Source: Ancylobacter polymorphus
GTDB taxonomy: Bacteria; Pseudomonadota; Alphaproteobacteria; Rhizobiales; Xanthobacteraceae
NCBI RefSeq assembly: GCF_030813495.1
Contig: NZ_JAUSUI010000008.1
Span: 1 to 64,000, forward strand
DNA: 64,000 nt
Reading direction: 5' to 3'
Shown here: positions 35,531 to 44,328 of the stretch, one piece after another
Position numbering within the stretch: the stretch's first letter is position 1
How the letters are laid out: every line of letters begins with the position of its first letter
Position numbers and translations under genes: made by a program
Notes under the pieces: model-generated
Databases searched by the model: none
What the model saw: only the letters and a program-made list of their open reading frames with translations
Told to the model about the DNA's origin: nothing

Positions 35531-36460
35531 TTAAGATGCACGCGCCAATTCGGCGCGCAACTGGTCGGACAAGGAACTGACATAAGCCCTTAAACCGATC
35601 ATCTCGGGTGGCCGTTGTAGCGTATACTGGGGGCAGGATCCCGCTAGAATTACCGCGCGCTGAAAGACGCTTTCGGGGCCCGCCATAAGCAGAAGAACAC
35701 GTAGGCGATAAATCGCCATTCGAATTCTGTGGACCGCATCAATGCTGTCGAGCTGTCGCAGCGGCGTAACCATACCAAGCTCACCCTTCCGCAAATGGTA
35801 CACGGCCGACAGGCGAACCGGACCTGGTTGGAACGTGGCGGGGTCAGGGCAGCACTCGAACTTCTCTCTGTCGTTCTCTCGGTAAAGGAGTCTGCGGGGT
35901 ACCAGGTCGACCGCGTCGATACTGTCCTGCCATAGCTTCACTCGTGGGAAGGATGGCAGAACTATCGCACCTTTCGGATCCGACAGATCGAGGACTGTCA
36001 CATCGTCAGCGAGAAGGTTCCAGCCTTCAGCGATCATTGCCGCCGCAAGAGTTGACTTGCCTGCCCCGGAAGGTCCCGCGAGAGCCACGGCGCAGTTGTC
36101 TCGGCTTAGGCAGGAGGCGTGGAGCGGTAGAAGCCCGCGTTGATGACAGAGAAAACCGAAGACACTCCCTAGCAAATAAACACCGATCATATTTTCATCT
36201 GCGGATCGATGCGGGCAGACGATGACGTCCCGGCCGCGCGCGACGAAATATGTCGCGACACCATCCACCTCCAAACGGACACTCCCGTCCGCACCAATTT
36301 GGACAAAGCGTCCCATTGAAATCGGCTCGGAGAGTTCCGGAGGTACCGTCCCAAGCGTTATCACGACATCGGGCGAGCGACATTCCCCTGTCCACGGCAA
36401 GGGACCAAAAAGATCGATCTCACTCCGCACCAGCAGCCCACTGAGCACATAATCAATCAT
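35531..36460 (-). CDS. HPr-kinase-like protein 1
   Basis: The 309-aa protein resembles HPr serine kinase C-terminal domains used in RiPP clusters. It has PLHASCL, the P-loop GPSGAGKSTLAAA (about residues 129-141) and the acidic pair LLADDVTVLD. Family members such as lasso-peptide kinases phosphorylate Ser of a peptide. It points left, 11 bp from the window's IS3 debris side and 55 bp downstream of the collar genes. It shares organisation and length with the second kinase at 42772, yet keeps the His of the LHAS motif that the second lacks. Confidence 0.82.
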   Translation of the reverse strand: MIDYVLSGLLVRSEIDLFGPLPWTGECRSPDVVITLGTVPPELSEPISMGRFVQIGADGSVRLEVDGVATYFVARGRDVIVCPHRSADENMIGVYLLGSVFGFLCHQRGLLPLHASCLSRDNCAVALAGPSGAGKSTLAAAMIAEGWNLLADDVTVLDLSDPKGAIVLPSFPRVKLWQDSIDAVDLVPRRLLYRENDREKFECCPDPATFQPGPVRLSAVYHLRKGELGMVTPLRQLDSIDAVHRIRMAIYRLRVLLLMAGPESVFQRAVILAGSCPQYTLQRPPEMIGLRAYVSSLSDQLRAELARAS

Positions 36461-36515
36461 TGTTTGAAATGGCCCTTTAGGTTAACCGCATCCACAGCGG
36501 CTAAACGCGAGCTCC

Positions 36516-37694
36516 CTAGAACGGAAATTCTCCCATCAGAGATATTCCGGCTGTCAGAGCCAAATATGGCTGCATATTATCATGCGGATCGGCCCGACCA
36601 CTTTCGTTGCCACCGGCCATGCCGATTGTATCGGCGCTGAGTTGGGTGAGCTGATGTACATCGTGCGTGGGCTTATTGAACATGGCGGCGGCCTTGTAGC
36701 TTCCGCCTTGGCGCACCGAGATTGCGCTGATCATGTTGTTTGCGCCAGGTGAACTTGTCTTTTGCACGGCGTTCGCGCCGGCGATGCCCTTTACGATGTG
36801 ACTATGGTCCGCAATCTCGGCCTCCGTCAGCGCAATGGAGGACGAGCCATAGGGCTTCCCGAAAGGGGCAACCGTCGCGTCCGCAAAGCCCTCGATGGCG
36901 AGACCGCGCAAATCTGGTAAGGCGAACGTCCCCTCATCCCTATTTCCACCGAACGCATTGCCGAGTAGTGCATAAAGAGAAGGGAAGTTACGGATTAAAA
37001 CAATTCTTCCGTTACACGGAAGCCAATCCATAGGTAGATTCGTCGTTGCAAAAAAACGCACTTCACCTAAAAAGGCGGATCTCTCTAAAATAGAAGTGGC
37101 AACCCATTGCAGTGGGTCGGACACTTCAGCATATGGGTCAACCGCGAAGGGCATAAGACCCTCGGTTGCGATAACATAATTTAGCGGGATCGTTGGCATT
37201 ATATTGTCGTGCACCGGAGGCCGGACGTCGGCCACCCCCCCAATTGTCGTCACGTCAAGTGTATAGGAAGTGCTGCCAGCCTGAACGGGCAAATACATCT
37301 TCACCTGGGAAGAAAGCGTTCCCAGACCCCGAGTGGCATCCGGCGCTGCTTGATCGGCCTCCGACCGGCTTGCATAAAACCCGTGCGAATGTGCGGGAAG
37401 ATGTTGCCCGGTCAACTCAACCTTCCTCTCCCCGCCCACAGCGCCGACCAAGCGTTCACTCAATCCAGGGCCCTGGCCGGCTCCGATCGGAAGGCGGCCG
37501 CAGAGGTTCGGGAGCCGGAATGTCAAACCGCTGGCCTTGCCAAAACGATCCCTCAAGACCATCCCCAACCCCGGATACTGGATCGTTTCCAGTTCGGCCC
37601 CATCACAGAGCCGAAACCCATCGGGAACGCCTCGGAATGCGAGAAGTCTGATTTCGCCAACACACACGTTTTCTATATTCAAAGCCGCCTCCAT
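36516..37694 (-). CDS. tandem phage-tail-collar protein, microcystin-dependent type
   Basis: I read 392 aa from the ATG at 37694; an upstream TTG/ATG would overlap the preceding gene. Two tail-collar (MdpB-like) units are visible. The first is VGEIRLLAFRGVPDGFRLCDG with LTFRLPNLCGRLPIGAG. The second is LGEVRFFATTNLPMDWLPCNG with GTFALPDLRGLAIEG. Each is followed by a HSH-type loop and a DNMxPxxxLxY/A end. Collar proteins form trimeric fibre-like structures in phage tails and free-standing bacterial proteins. The gene follows the single-collar gene by 25 bp. Confidence 0.85.
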   Translation of the reverse strand: MEAALNIENVCVGEIRLLAFRGVPDGFRLCDGAELETIQYPGLGMVLRDRFGKASGLTFRLPNLCGRLPIGAGQGPGLSERLVGAVGGERKVELTGQHLPAHSHGFYASRSEADQAAPDATRGLGTLSSQVKMYLPVQAGSTSYTLDVTTIGGVADVRPPVHDNIMPTIPLNYVIATEGLMPFAVDPYAEVSDPLQWVATSILERSAFLGEVRFFATTNLPMDWLPCNGRIVLIRNFPSLYALLGNAFGGNRDEGTFALPDLRGLAIEGFADATVAPFGKPYGSSSIALTEAEIADHSHIVKGIAGANAVQKTSSPGANNMISAISVRQGGSYKAAAMFNKPTHDVHQLTQLSADTIGMAGGNESGRADPHDNMQPYLALTAGISLMGEFPF

Positions 37695-37719
37695 CGAAGC
37701 TAAATATACAAAAATAACC

Positions 37720-38319
37720 CTAGAAAAATATTCCTTCGTAACATATAAAATAAAAAAGAGCCAAGAACGGTTGCATATTGTTGTGCGTCGCTCCATTCAC
37801 ATCTGTTTTATTCGGTATTACAGTATTTTTATTGAGAGGTTCGCGATTTTTATCGTTCAGAGGGGCGTATAAATTGTATGGTACAATCTCTGTACCCGCC
37901 GCAGCCAGCTGATTGCTTCCACCTGTCTTGACCTTCCCCGGAGCCGTCTGCGCAAATACGTTGTGCCTATGGGCCGGAATATCATGAATACCCAGCGCCA
38001 CGACTTCCCGGCCACCCGCCTGCCCACACGGGTAACTGGTCAAGTTGCGCGGATTGGATCCGGCTCCAATTGGTGTACGGCCCCGCAAATCCGGCAAGGC
38101 AAAGGTCGTGCGACCATCACCACCGAAGCGAATGCCCAGCGATGCGAAAAGGGCATTATAGCGATTGATCGGGAGAATGCTGCCGTCGCAAAATAACCAG
38201 CCCTCGGGAGAACTCACCACCCATTCGGGCCCGGCCCCGCCGGAATCGGACTTGATTAGCGGGACATTCAGCAAACGAATCTCGCCAATCGCAGCGTCCA
38301 GCTCACAACTTAATATCAT
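37720..38319 (-). CDS. single phage-tail-collar protein, microcystin-dependent type
   Basis: This 199-aa protein is the usual length for MdpB-like collar proteins. It shows IGEIRLLNVP, GWLFCDGSILPINRYNALFA, FGGDGRTTFALPDLRGRTPI, IPAHRHN and HNNMQPFLALFYFICYEG. It starts the leftward collar/kinase group and is divergent from the 1046-aa gene. A/T content is clearly higher than in the flanking core genome, indicating transfer. Confidence 0.88.
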   Translation of the reverse strand: MILSCELDAAIGEIRLLNVPLIKSDSGGAGPEWVVSSPEGWLFCDGSILPINRYNALFASLGIRFGGDGRTTFALPDLRGRTPIGAGSNPRNLTSYPCGQAGGREVVALGIHDIPAHRHNVFAQTAPGKVKTGGSNQLAAAGTEIVPYNLYAPLNDKNREPLNKNTVIPNKTDVNGATHNNMQPFLALFYFICYEGIFF

Positions 38320-38460
38320 GCAAGCCTCGCAGCCGGGGAGGGTGGGTAACGAAAAGCCGCCTTAAAAAGCTCTTGCCTTTCGAATTTTACTGCTGCAGCT
38401 TATCAGCAGCACACGCCTATGTCGAGTTTCGATTTATCGCGGGGTGTAGTTCTTTAGTCT

Positions 38461-38488
38461 TTGAGGAGCCTTTTCGGGCAGGTATAAA
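38461..38488 (+). promoter_or_regulatory. candidate sigma-70 promoter of the 1046-aa gene
   Basis: TTGAGG (38461-38466), a 16-bp spacer and TATAAA (38483-38488) lie 48 bp upstream of the ATG at 38536, in an A/T-rich divergent region. Confidence 0.45.
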
Positions 38489-38535
38489 GGCATACTCAGG
38501 CCGGTTCTAAGAAACCCTGTCGCACAGGACTTTGA

Positions 38536-41500
38536 ATGATGCCGGCTGGATATGCTCCAATATTTTATCGCAGACTCTATGTGTGCTACGGTGGAAGGAT
38601 TTATTATCCGATCGTAAACGCGACTTTTCGTGGAAGATCCACATTAGTTGCCGCCTCTGCTGCTATTGACCAGATTTATCGCGTACCGGTCGCTGAATTC
38701 CGTCCGTCCGGAAACGGCAACTTCAGGATCGGACTCTTCACTCGGGATGGCCGGGCATGGTACATTTCGGAAAATACGGACGACGGCGAAGGTCGTCTCG
38801 ATCTTACGGACGTATCCAGTAATGGAATTGAATTCAAATTTGAGCAAGAACTGATAGATTCTATAGACGTTTATGAGGCCGGTATATCTAAAAATAATTT
38901 TGCGAAGATCGTCACTGCAAAGGAGCCGGGTGCCGTTCTTTTGATTCAATCAAACGGGATCATGCGTCTCAGTAAAAACGTAAAGCGACGACTTGCCGTA
39001 AGTGATGGAGATGCGTTCTATCTCGGCATAAGCGAGCGGACGAGCGCGCCATTCACGGCGCAGATCGGCTATCGGGACGATGCAGGAGACGTTTATTATC
39101 TGAATATCGCTTCAGATAACAATCAGTATCATTTTGATTTCACTAAAGATAAACCGAAGCAGCCGGCCGTCTTTTCCGGCGATTTTTTTGAACCCCGTTG
39201 CGATTTTGGCTTGAATCTCATCGTTGATCGGTACTTTGTGGGCGTCTCTCGGCTCCTCCAGGCGCATGAGTTTTCAACCGATCAAGAATCCGGTGAAATT
39301 GCCACCAAGGCAATCAACTGTATCCACATCGGAATTCCATCAGATCCCGCGCGGTTTCTGATCGAGAATGTTGAAAACAGTGCGACTCGGGTTCGAATTC
39401 GTGTCCTAGGCTTAGATGTACGAAATGAATACGTTTATTACCTCACCAGATCACATCCCGCTGAAAAGAGCGCCCTGCGGCTGGCGCTCAGGCGGTTTTC
39501 AAGGAGCGCAGCCGCAACGAAGTCCGGCGGTACCGTCTTCGATCTCTTCGACGTGAGAACGCAAGATGCATCCACCTTTGCGCTCCGTAATGTTGCTACT
39601 GGAAAGTACTTACCCAGCCATGTCGGGCCTGCCGATGCGGCCGCGACGACTGCGCGGCGAGACGTGGCCAGCTTCGAACGTTTCAGCTGGAAATTCTCCG
39701 CGGAAGGACTGACGGGGTCAGGTGGGGGGAGCGTCCGGATCGCGACGAACGAACATGGACATCGCGCCTTCGCCTGCAAAGCCGACAAAAATACCGGCGA
39801 GATCAGCGATGACAATCGAATTGCCCTTATAGGCGAGCATCTTGTCGATGTTTCCCGCACTTATGACATCCGCAATGTCCCGCGGATCACTTACGTTCTG
39901 TCTGATGAAGGAGATTCCGGAATTCTCGTCAAGGCCGCGGAAGATGCCGGCGCCCGCGGATGTTGGGAGAGGGACGCAAAATCGCCCTTGCCGGAGGTTG
40001 GCGTCGATCGCCTTTGGTCCTACCAGGATGGGACGCCGTTCATGCTGGCCTGCAAGGATCGAAACGGTACGATACGGGTCTTGTCCTGGGACGACACTCC
40101 TGGCGAAAAAAGCTATTTGGAGAGTGGTAAAGTCACGCTCAAGGAGTTTGAGTTTACAAAGGACTTCATTTCTGACCACCACAATCATTTTCATTACAAT
40201 AATGGAATGATATTTTGCGCAGGTTACAGTTCATTTTTGGCCACCAGCTATGACATGCTTCCTCTTACGTCGAGGCGGCTTTCGTTTCTTAGCATTTATA
40301 AGGCAAACTATTCGGATGCTCTGCGCGACGATCCACGCCGGCGCATGTTGCTCTCCGAGCGGTGGGGATTGTCAAAATCCGGCTACCTCATGAAGCGTAA
40401 TGGCCCCTTGGGAGCGGTGGTGGCCAAGCGCCTGTCCGCTCCGTCAAAAGGATCGGTTGACGTTGTCTATTGGACCGAATGGGCGGACGTGGATGACAAG
40501 GGCGAGAATGACGATTTTGATTCCGCCCGCTGGTTCACCATCCCGAAATTCGCCCTCGAGTCCCGACTGGCGATCGCTGACAGTAAAGCTCCTCTTGATC
40601 CACCGATAAAGCCCTCATCTCGCGCCTTTTTCTACGTGACCGTGGGAAGCTACGAGGTCTATGATAAAATTTCATGCGGCACCAGCAATTTGACCTACGT
40701 TGACGCTTCGACCGTGCTGGACAGTCATAATTCCTTCGCCACTCGAGAAGTGTCGGCGCTGACGCCTGACATCACCTTCGTACAGCAATCATCGGATGCA
40801 AACTGGGCACGCTATCACTTGGTGTCATTCGTCGACGGCAAGATGCAACCCAGATCATATCGACTTATTGACGCCCCAGATCATTGTAGCGCGCTTTACG
40901 ACTTTTTGGCTCAGGACCGCATCGCGTATATAACTGGCGATACGCATATCCCTCGCAGCCTGCTCGCAGAGGGGCGCGAAAACGGCAACACTCTGAAATT
41001 TATGCAAACGAGTGAAAATGGTTATGGACACAGACTCGACACGTTCAAGTTTCGAAGCAAGCTGATAAAGCTTAAGCGCAGGTCCGTTGAACATGCGGAT
41101 ACCAATATAATATTTGATAATTCGGAGTTTTTCAGACCCTTCTATGTGACAATCGACAAGGAGAAGGGGTCGAATTTATTTCATTTTGAATCAAGAAGAA
41201 AATATGAGGATGTGACTTCCAGTGAAATAAGGATGGCACTCTACTCGATGCAGTGTGGCGTTTACGGAGGAGACCATACGCTATTCGGCATTAGCGATGG
41301 TATGCTGCGGCATTTATCCATTGCTGGGATCGACGCATCTGGTCTTGATTGGGGCGCAGCGAAGTTAGAGACAATTCCCGTACCCCATGTCGCGCCAGGA
41401 AATGTGTGTCTCTCAGGTGCGCCCGGGCTCGCGGTGATGGATCACTTTCGTTGCGCCGTTTCGGTGGCGACGGTTGACGGCAAGGTTTTTGTTGGCATTT

Positions 41501-41676
41501 TCGATCTTGATCAACAGAAGTTTGTCGAGTGGAGCTTGGTTGTGAACATTCCATTGTGTCGCGTTAACCCACAGATCGCCTTGATCGGCGACTTTCTTCA
41601 GGTCATTGGCATCACCGCCTATGGCGGCAACCTCTTCAGTGCGCTGATTGAGGTGCCGCCCGTAAACCATGATTGA
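38536..41676 (+). CDS. 1046-aa protein of unknown function
   Basis: I do not recognise this protein. It has no signal peptide, membrane segment or enzyme motif. Composition is beta-rich with many aromatic residues. A stretch near 350-400 (FALRNVATGKYLPSHVG, FERFSWKF) resembles a fascin-like beta-trefoil repeat. Later parts (repeated short strands with Trp, Tyr and Asp) suggest a beta-propeller. The gene is low-GC relative to the genome. It lies between the collar genes and the RiPP-like operon, with 118 bp to the sulfotransferase gene downstream. It may be a large structural or surface protein handled by the kinase/sulfotransferase group; this is speculation. Confidence 0.75.
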   Translation: MMPAGYAPIFYRRLYVCYGGRIYYPIVNATFRGRSTLVAASAAIDQIYRVPVAEFRPSGNGNFRIGLFTRDGRAWYISENTDDGEGRLDLTDVSSNGIEFKFEQELIDSIDVYEAGISKNNFAKIVTAKEPGAVLLIQSNGIMRLSKNVKRRLAVSDGDAFYLGISERTSAPFTAQIGYRDDAGDVYYLNIASDNNQYHFDFTKDKPKQPAVFSGDFFEPRCDFGLNLIVDRYFVGVSRLLQAHEFSTDQESGEIATKAINCIHIGIPSDPARFLIENVENSATRVRIRVLGLDVRNEYVYYLTRSHPAEKSALRLALRRFSRSAAATKSGGTVFDLFDVRTQDASTFALRNVATGKYLPSHVGPADAAATTARRDVASFERFSWKFSAEGLTGSGGGSVRIATNEHGHRAFACKADKNTGEISDDNRIALIGEHLVDVSRTYDIRNVPRITYVLSDEGDSGILVKAAEDAGARGCWERDAKSPLPEVGVDRLWSYQDGTPFMLACKDRNGTIRVLSWDDTPGEKSYLESGKVTLKEFEFTKDFISDHHNHFHYNNGMIFCAGYSSFLATSYDMLPLTSRRLSFLSIYKANYSDALRDDPRRRMLLSERWGLSKSGYLMKRNGPLGAVVAKRLSAPSKGSVDVVYWTEWADVDDKGENDDFDSARWFTIPKFALESRLAIADSKAPLDPPIKPSSRAFFYVTVGSYEVYDKISCGTSNLTYVDASTVLDSHNSFATREVSALTPDITFVQQSSDANWARYHLVSFVDGKMQPRSYRLIDAPDHCSALYDFLAQDRIAYITGDTHIPRSLLAEGRENGNTLKFMQTSENGYGHRLDTFKFRSKLIKLKRRSVEHADTNIIFDNSEFFRPFYVTIDKEKGSNLFHFESRRKYEDVTSSEIRMALYSMQCGVYGGDHTLFGISDGMLRHLSIAGIDASGLDWGAAKLETIPVPHVAPGNVCLSGAPGLAVMDHFRCAVSVATVDGKVFVGIFDLDQQKFVEWSLVVNIPLCRVNPQIALIGDFLQVIGITAYGGNLFSALIEVPPVNHD

Positions 41677-41794
41677 TTGCGGGTGAGCGGTGAATGACCA
41701 AGCGTAGGTTTAGGTCGGTTTAATGCGCACAGCGCCGGTCGATCCATCTGGCCGCTGGGATCGCGTGAGAAGACAATAGCGATCGTGTGAGCAC

Positions 41795-42775
41795 GTGAAT
41801 TCAATCAAACCGCCCCATATTCCGGGCGCCTCGGACGCAGCGCGTCGCGACAGTCCATGCCTGGCTCAGCCATGGGCTGGTGTCAGGCGGAGCTTGCCAA
41901 AACTCTTGGGCGCCTCCGCCAGAGACGAATCCTCGGGGCGATTGATCTGGCTCGCGTCATTCCCCAAATCGGGGAATACGTGGATGCGAGCGCTCCTGCT
42001 AAACCTAATGGCGGATCGTTCTGAGGCGCTGAATATCCGAGAGTTGAGGCTGCCCCTCCCGATCGCATCCAGTCCCGAGCCGTTCGAGGATGTGACGGGG
42101 CTGGACCCCAGCCTGTTGACCCGTGAAGAGATCGAAATGCTTCGTCCTGCGCTGCATGACATTCTTGCGCGCACGGTTGGTTCGCTTTGCTTTGTCAAAA
42201 CCCACGACGCGTGGGTCGCAAACGCCGCCCACACTCCGATTTTAGGACAAGGCGCAAAAGCCGCCATTTATATGGTGCGTGATCCGCGCGACGTGGCCGT
42301 CTCTTGGGCGCATCATTTCGATTGCACGATCGCGGAAGCCGTACACGCCGTGAACGGCGAGAGGCTGGATGACCCCGATCCGTTACCTGGGGGGCCACGT
42401 CGGCTGCTGAGGCGTTACCAAGAGGGCTGGAGCGACCACGTCCTTTCCTGGCTCGATCAGACTTGCATTCCGGTCTTTCCGGTTCGCTACGAGGACCTGA
42501 AAGCTGATACCGCTGCCAGGCTTCGTGCTGTCGCGGACTTCGCTGACATGAATGCATCTGACGAACAGATATCCGAAGCGGCCGCCCGCTCCGATTTTCG
42601 CGTTCTGGCGGCCCAGGAGCAGAGCACTGGATTTCATGAACGCGTCTCCCGGTTCTCGCCCTTCTTTCGCGAAGGGAAAACCGGGCAATGGCACGAAGCC
42701 TTGTCTGAGCACCAGGCCCGTGACATCGTCACTCGAAACGGCGATGTCATGAGACGTCTTGGCTATCTGCCATGA
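41795..42775 (+). CDS. sulfotransferase-domain protein
   Basis: The product is 326 aa. The 5'-phosphosulfate loop is LASFPKSGNTWMRALL (about residues 53-68), and the 3'-phosphate motif is YMVRDPRDVAVSWAHHF. A C-terminal FREGKTGQWHEAL matches the RKGxxGDWK motif of PAPS-dependent sulfotransferases. It should move sulfate from PAPS to a hydroxyl or amine. It is the first gene of the five-gene operon and its stop overlaps the kinase start (ATGA). A role in tailoring the encoded peptide, or another cell product, is inferred from position. Confidence 0.88.
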   Translation: MNSIKPPHIPGASDAARRDSPCLAQPWAGVRRSLPKLLGASARDESSGRLIWLASFPKSGNTWMRALLLNLMADRSEALNIRELRLPLPIASSPEPFEDVTGLDPSLLTREEIEMLRPALHDILARTVGSLCFVKTHDAWVANAAHTPILGQGAKAAIYMVRDPRDVAVSWAHHFDCTIAEAVHAVNGERLDDPDPLPGGPRRLLRRYQEGWSDHVLSWLDQTCIPVFPVRYEDLKADTAARLRAVADFADMNASDEQISEAAARSDFRVLAAQEQSTGFHERVSRFSPFFREGKTGQWHEALSEHQARDIVTRNGDVMRRLGYLP

Positions 42776-43710
42776 ATAGAAGTTTGTCGAAATACAATAT
42801 ATTTGGTCTTAAGGTCCTTAGTGAGATTGATCTGCCGGGGACACCTGCGTTTCAATTTGAGAGCATCGAGGCCGATGTACAGATTGTTATCGGCACGGTA
42901 CCCGACAGGTTGTCTGAGATCCATGCTGAAGGACCAAATTGGCAGCATGGTGTTGGAAGATTTTTGCTTCATGTACCCAAGGTCTCCAGGTTTCTTATCG
43001 AAGGCGGCACGATCATCATGATCGATCCTGCGGGCGGCGGGGCGGTCTCTGACTGCACTTCTTTCCTGCTGGGGCCGGCCTTCGGCGTCCTGCTGCTACA
43101 GCGCCGACGGCTTGCGCTGCGCGCCTCGGCCATAGAAGTCGGCGGCGGGGTGATCGCCATCGCCGGACGGTCGGGGACTGGAAAGTCGACCCTGGCCGCC
43201 TATCTGAGCCAGCTCGGCTATCCTCTGGTCGCTGACGACGTGCTGGCTGTTTCCATCGGCCTTGATGGCGAAGCTGTGCCGCACCGGGATGGCGGGGTGC
43301 TCCAGCTGTGGACGGCGTCGGTCCGGCATTTGCGTCTCGGTGATGGCGTGATTGTCCCCGTGCGGAGCGGTTCAGGAAAGCACTATGTGCGCCCCGCTTT
43401 GCGATCAGAACGGAATGAACCGTTGCGTGTGTTGGCGGTAGCCTGTCTGGTTGATCGTCATGTCATCGACGAGGATCGCGGCGGCGACGGGCAACGGGCC
43501 GAGCCCTTAAGCAGTCCAAACCAGGCCTTGATGCTAGCGGAGTCGCGCTACCTTCCTTTAGTTGAACAACTTCATGTCAATGATCTTTCACGACTTCAGG
43601 CGAGTGTCGGACTCATGCGCTCTGCAACCGTTCACCTAATCACACGCGGCTATGACCTAAACGAACTTCCGAAGCTCGCCGAGAGAATCCTCGCCCTCGA
43701 ACATCCCTGA
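42772..43710 (+). CDS. HPr-kinase-like protein 2
   Basis: The 312-aa protein has Walker A GRSGTGKSTLA (about residues 132-142) followed by LVADDVLAV, as in HPr kinase/phosphorylase catalytic domains. The usual LHAS motif reads LALRASAI, so the His is Arg. Related kinases in lasso-peptide clusters phosphorylate a C-terminal Ser of the precursor. The precursor here ends in Ser. It overlaps the sulfotransferase stop by four bases; the precursor gene follows after 167 bp with its own promoter-like sequence. Confidence 0.85.
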   Translation: MNRSLSKYNIFGLKVLSEIDLPGTPAFQFESIEADVQIVIGTVPDRLSEIHAEGPNWQHGVGRFLLHVPKVSRFLIEGGTIIMIDPAGGGAVSDCTSFLLGPAFGVLLLQRRRLALRASAIEVGGGVIAIAGRSGTGKSTLAAYLSQLGYPLVADDVLAVSIGLDGEAVPHRDGGVLQLWTASVRHLRLGDGVIVPVRSGSGKHYVRPALRSERNEPLRVLAVACLVDRHVIDEDRGGDGQRAEPLSSPNQALMLAESRYLPLVEQLHVNDLSRLQASVGLMRSATVHLITRGYDLNELPKLAERILALEHP

Positions 43711-43817
43711 TTCTGCCCTGTTCCCGGGCATTTTTCCACCAGTTCGACGAACCCACGGGCTTTATGAACTTCTTTGGGCGACCCGTAATCTGCGACAATA
43801 GGTCAAAAAGAACCAGT

Positions 43818-43846
43818 TTGACATGTTGGTGCGCTCGATCATATGG
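43818..43846 (+). promoter_or_regulatory. candidate promoter of the precursor peptide gene
   Basis: TTGACA (43818-43823) with a 16-bp spacer to CATATG (43840-43845), 32 bp before the precursor ATG. It would give the peptide gene its own transcript inside the operon, common for RiPP precursors made in excess. Confidence 0.5.
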
Positions 43847-43877
43847 TGGTAAAACGATAGGGATTGGGCGGTGATTT

Positions 43878-44027
43878 ATGAGTGACTTGGATAAGGGCAC
43901 AACCGACGAGGCGAAAGACAAGGAAGCTTGGATTACGCCTCAGTTGACCGAAAGCACGATTGAGGAACTGACTAAAGGTGGCGTGACAAACACAGATTCG
44001 GAAAGCTTAACGGCACAACCGAGTTAG
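43878..44027 (+). CDS. putative RiPP (lasso-like) precursor peptide
   Basis: This 49-aa peptide is too short for usual gene calling. Its leader contains WITPQL, fitting the (Y/W)xxPxL recognition motif bound by PqqD-like RREs in lasso pathways. It ends in LTK directly before a Gly, placing Thr at position -2 as lasso leader peptidases require. The predicted core is GGVTNTDSESLTAQPS. Gly1 could be joined to Asp7 or Glu9, giving a 7- or 9-residue ring, and the C-terminal residue is Ser, the site phosphorylated in paeninodin-type lasso peptides. Bulky plug residues are lacking, so the product may be unthreaded or a different macrolactam. A GGCGGTG ribosome-like site precedes the ATG. Confidence 0.72.
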   Translation: MSDLDKGTTDEAKDKEAWITPQLTESTIEELTKGGVTNTDSESLTAQPS

Positions 44028-44055
44028 AGAAGTTGATAATCGGCCGCTTTGAACG

Positions 44056-44328
44056 ATGCAGACCACCACATATCAGCGCGTGACAGATGGCGTGTATTCC
44101 GCCGATCTGGGGGCAGAGAAGATGTTGTTGCGCGCCGCTAGTGGTCATTACATTGGATTGAATTCCACAGCGGCGAGGATTTGGGATTTAATCGAACATC
44201 CACTGACAATCGATGAAATCTGCGCTGCGCTTGGTGCCAAGTTTGATGTTCCCGCTGACCTTTGCCGCGCGGAAGCCCTGGCATTCCTGGAACTGGCGAG
44301 GGAGCGCGGGATAGTCATCACGTCATGA
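44056..44328 (+). CDS. PqqD-like RRE protein (lasso B1-like)
   Basis: A 90-aa PqqD-family protein: VYSADLGAEKMLLRAASGHY, IGLNSTAARIWDLIEHPLT, then FDVPADLCRAEALAFLELARERGIV. This is the winged-helix RiPP recognition element that binds leader peptides and delivers them to modifying enzymes. It starts 28 bp after the precursor stop and overlaps the cyclase gene by four bases. Discrete B1-type RREs are normal in lasso clusters, where a separate B2 peptidase cuts the leader; B2 is not seen here. Confidence 0.88.
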   Translation: MQTTTYQRVTDGVYSADLGAEKMLLRAASGHYIGLNSTAARIWDLIEHPLTIDEICAALGAKFDVPADLCRAEALAFLELARERGIVITS

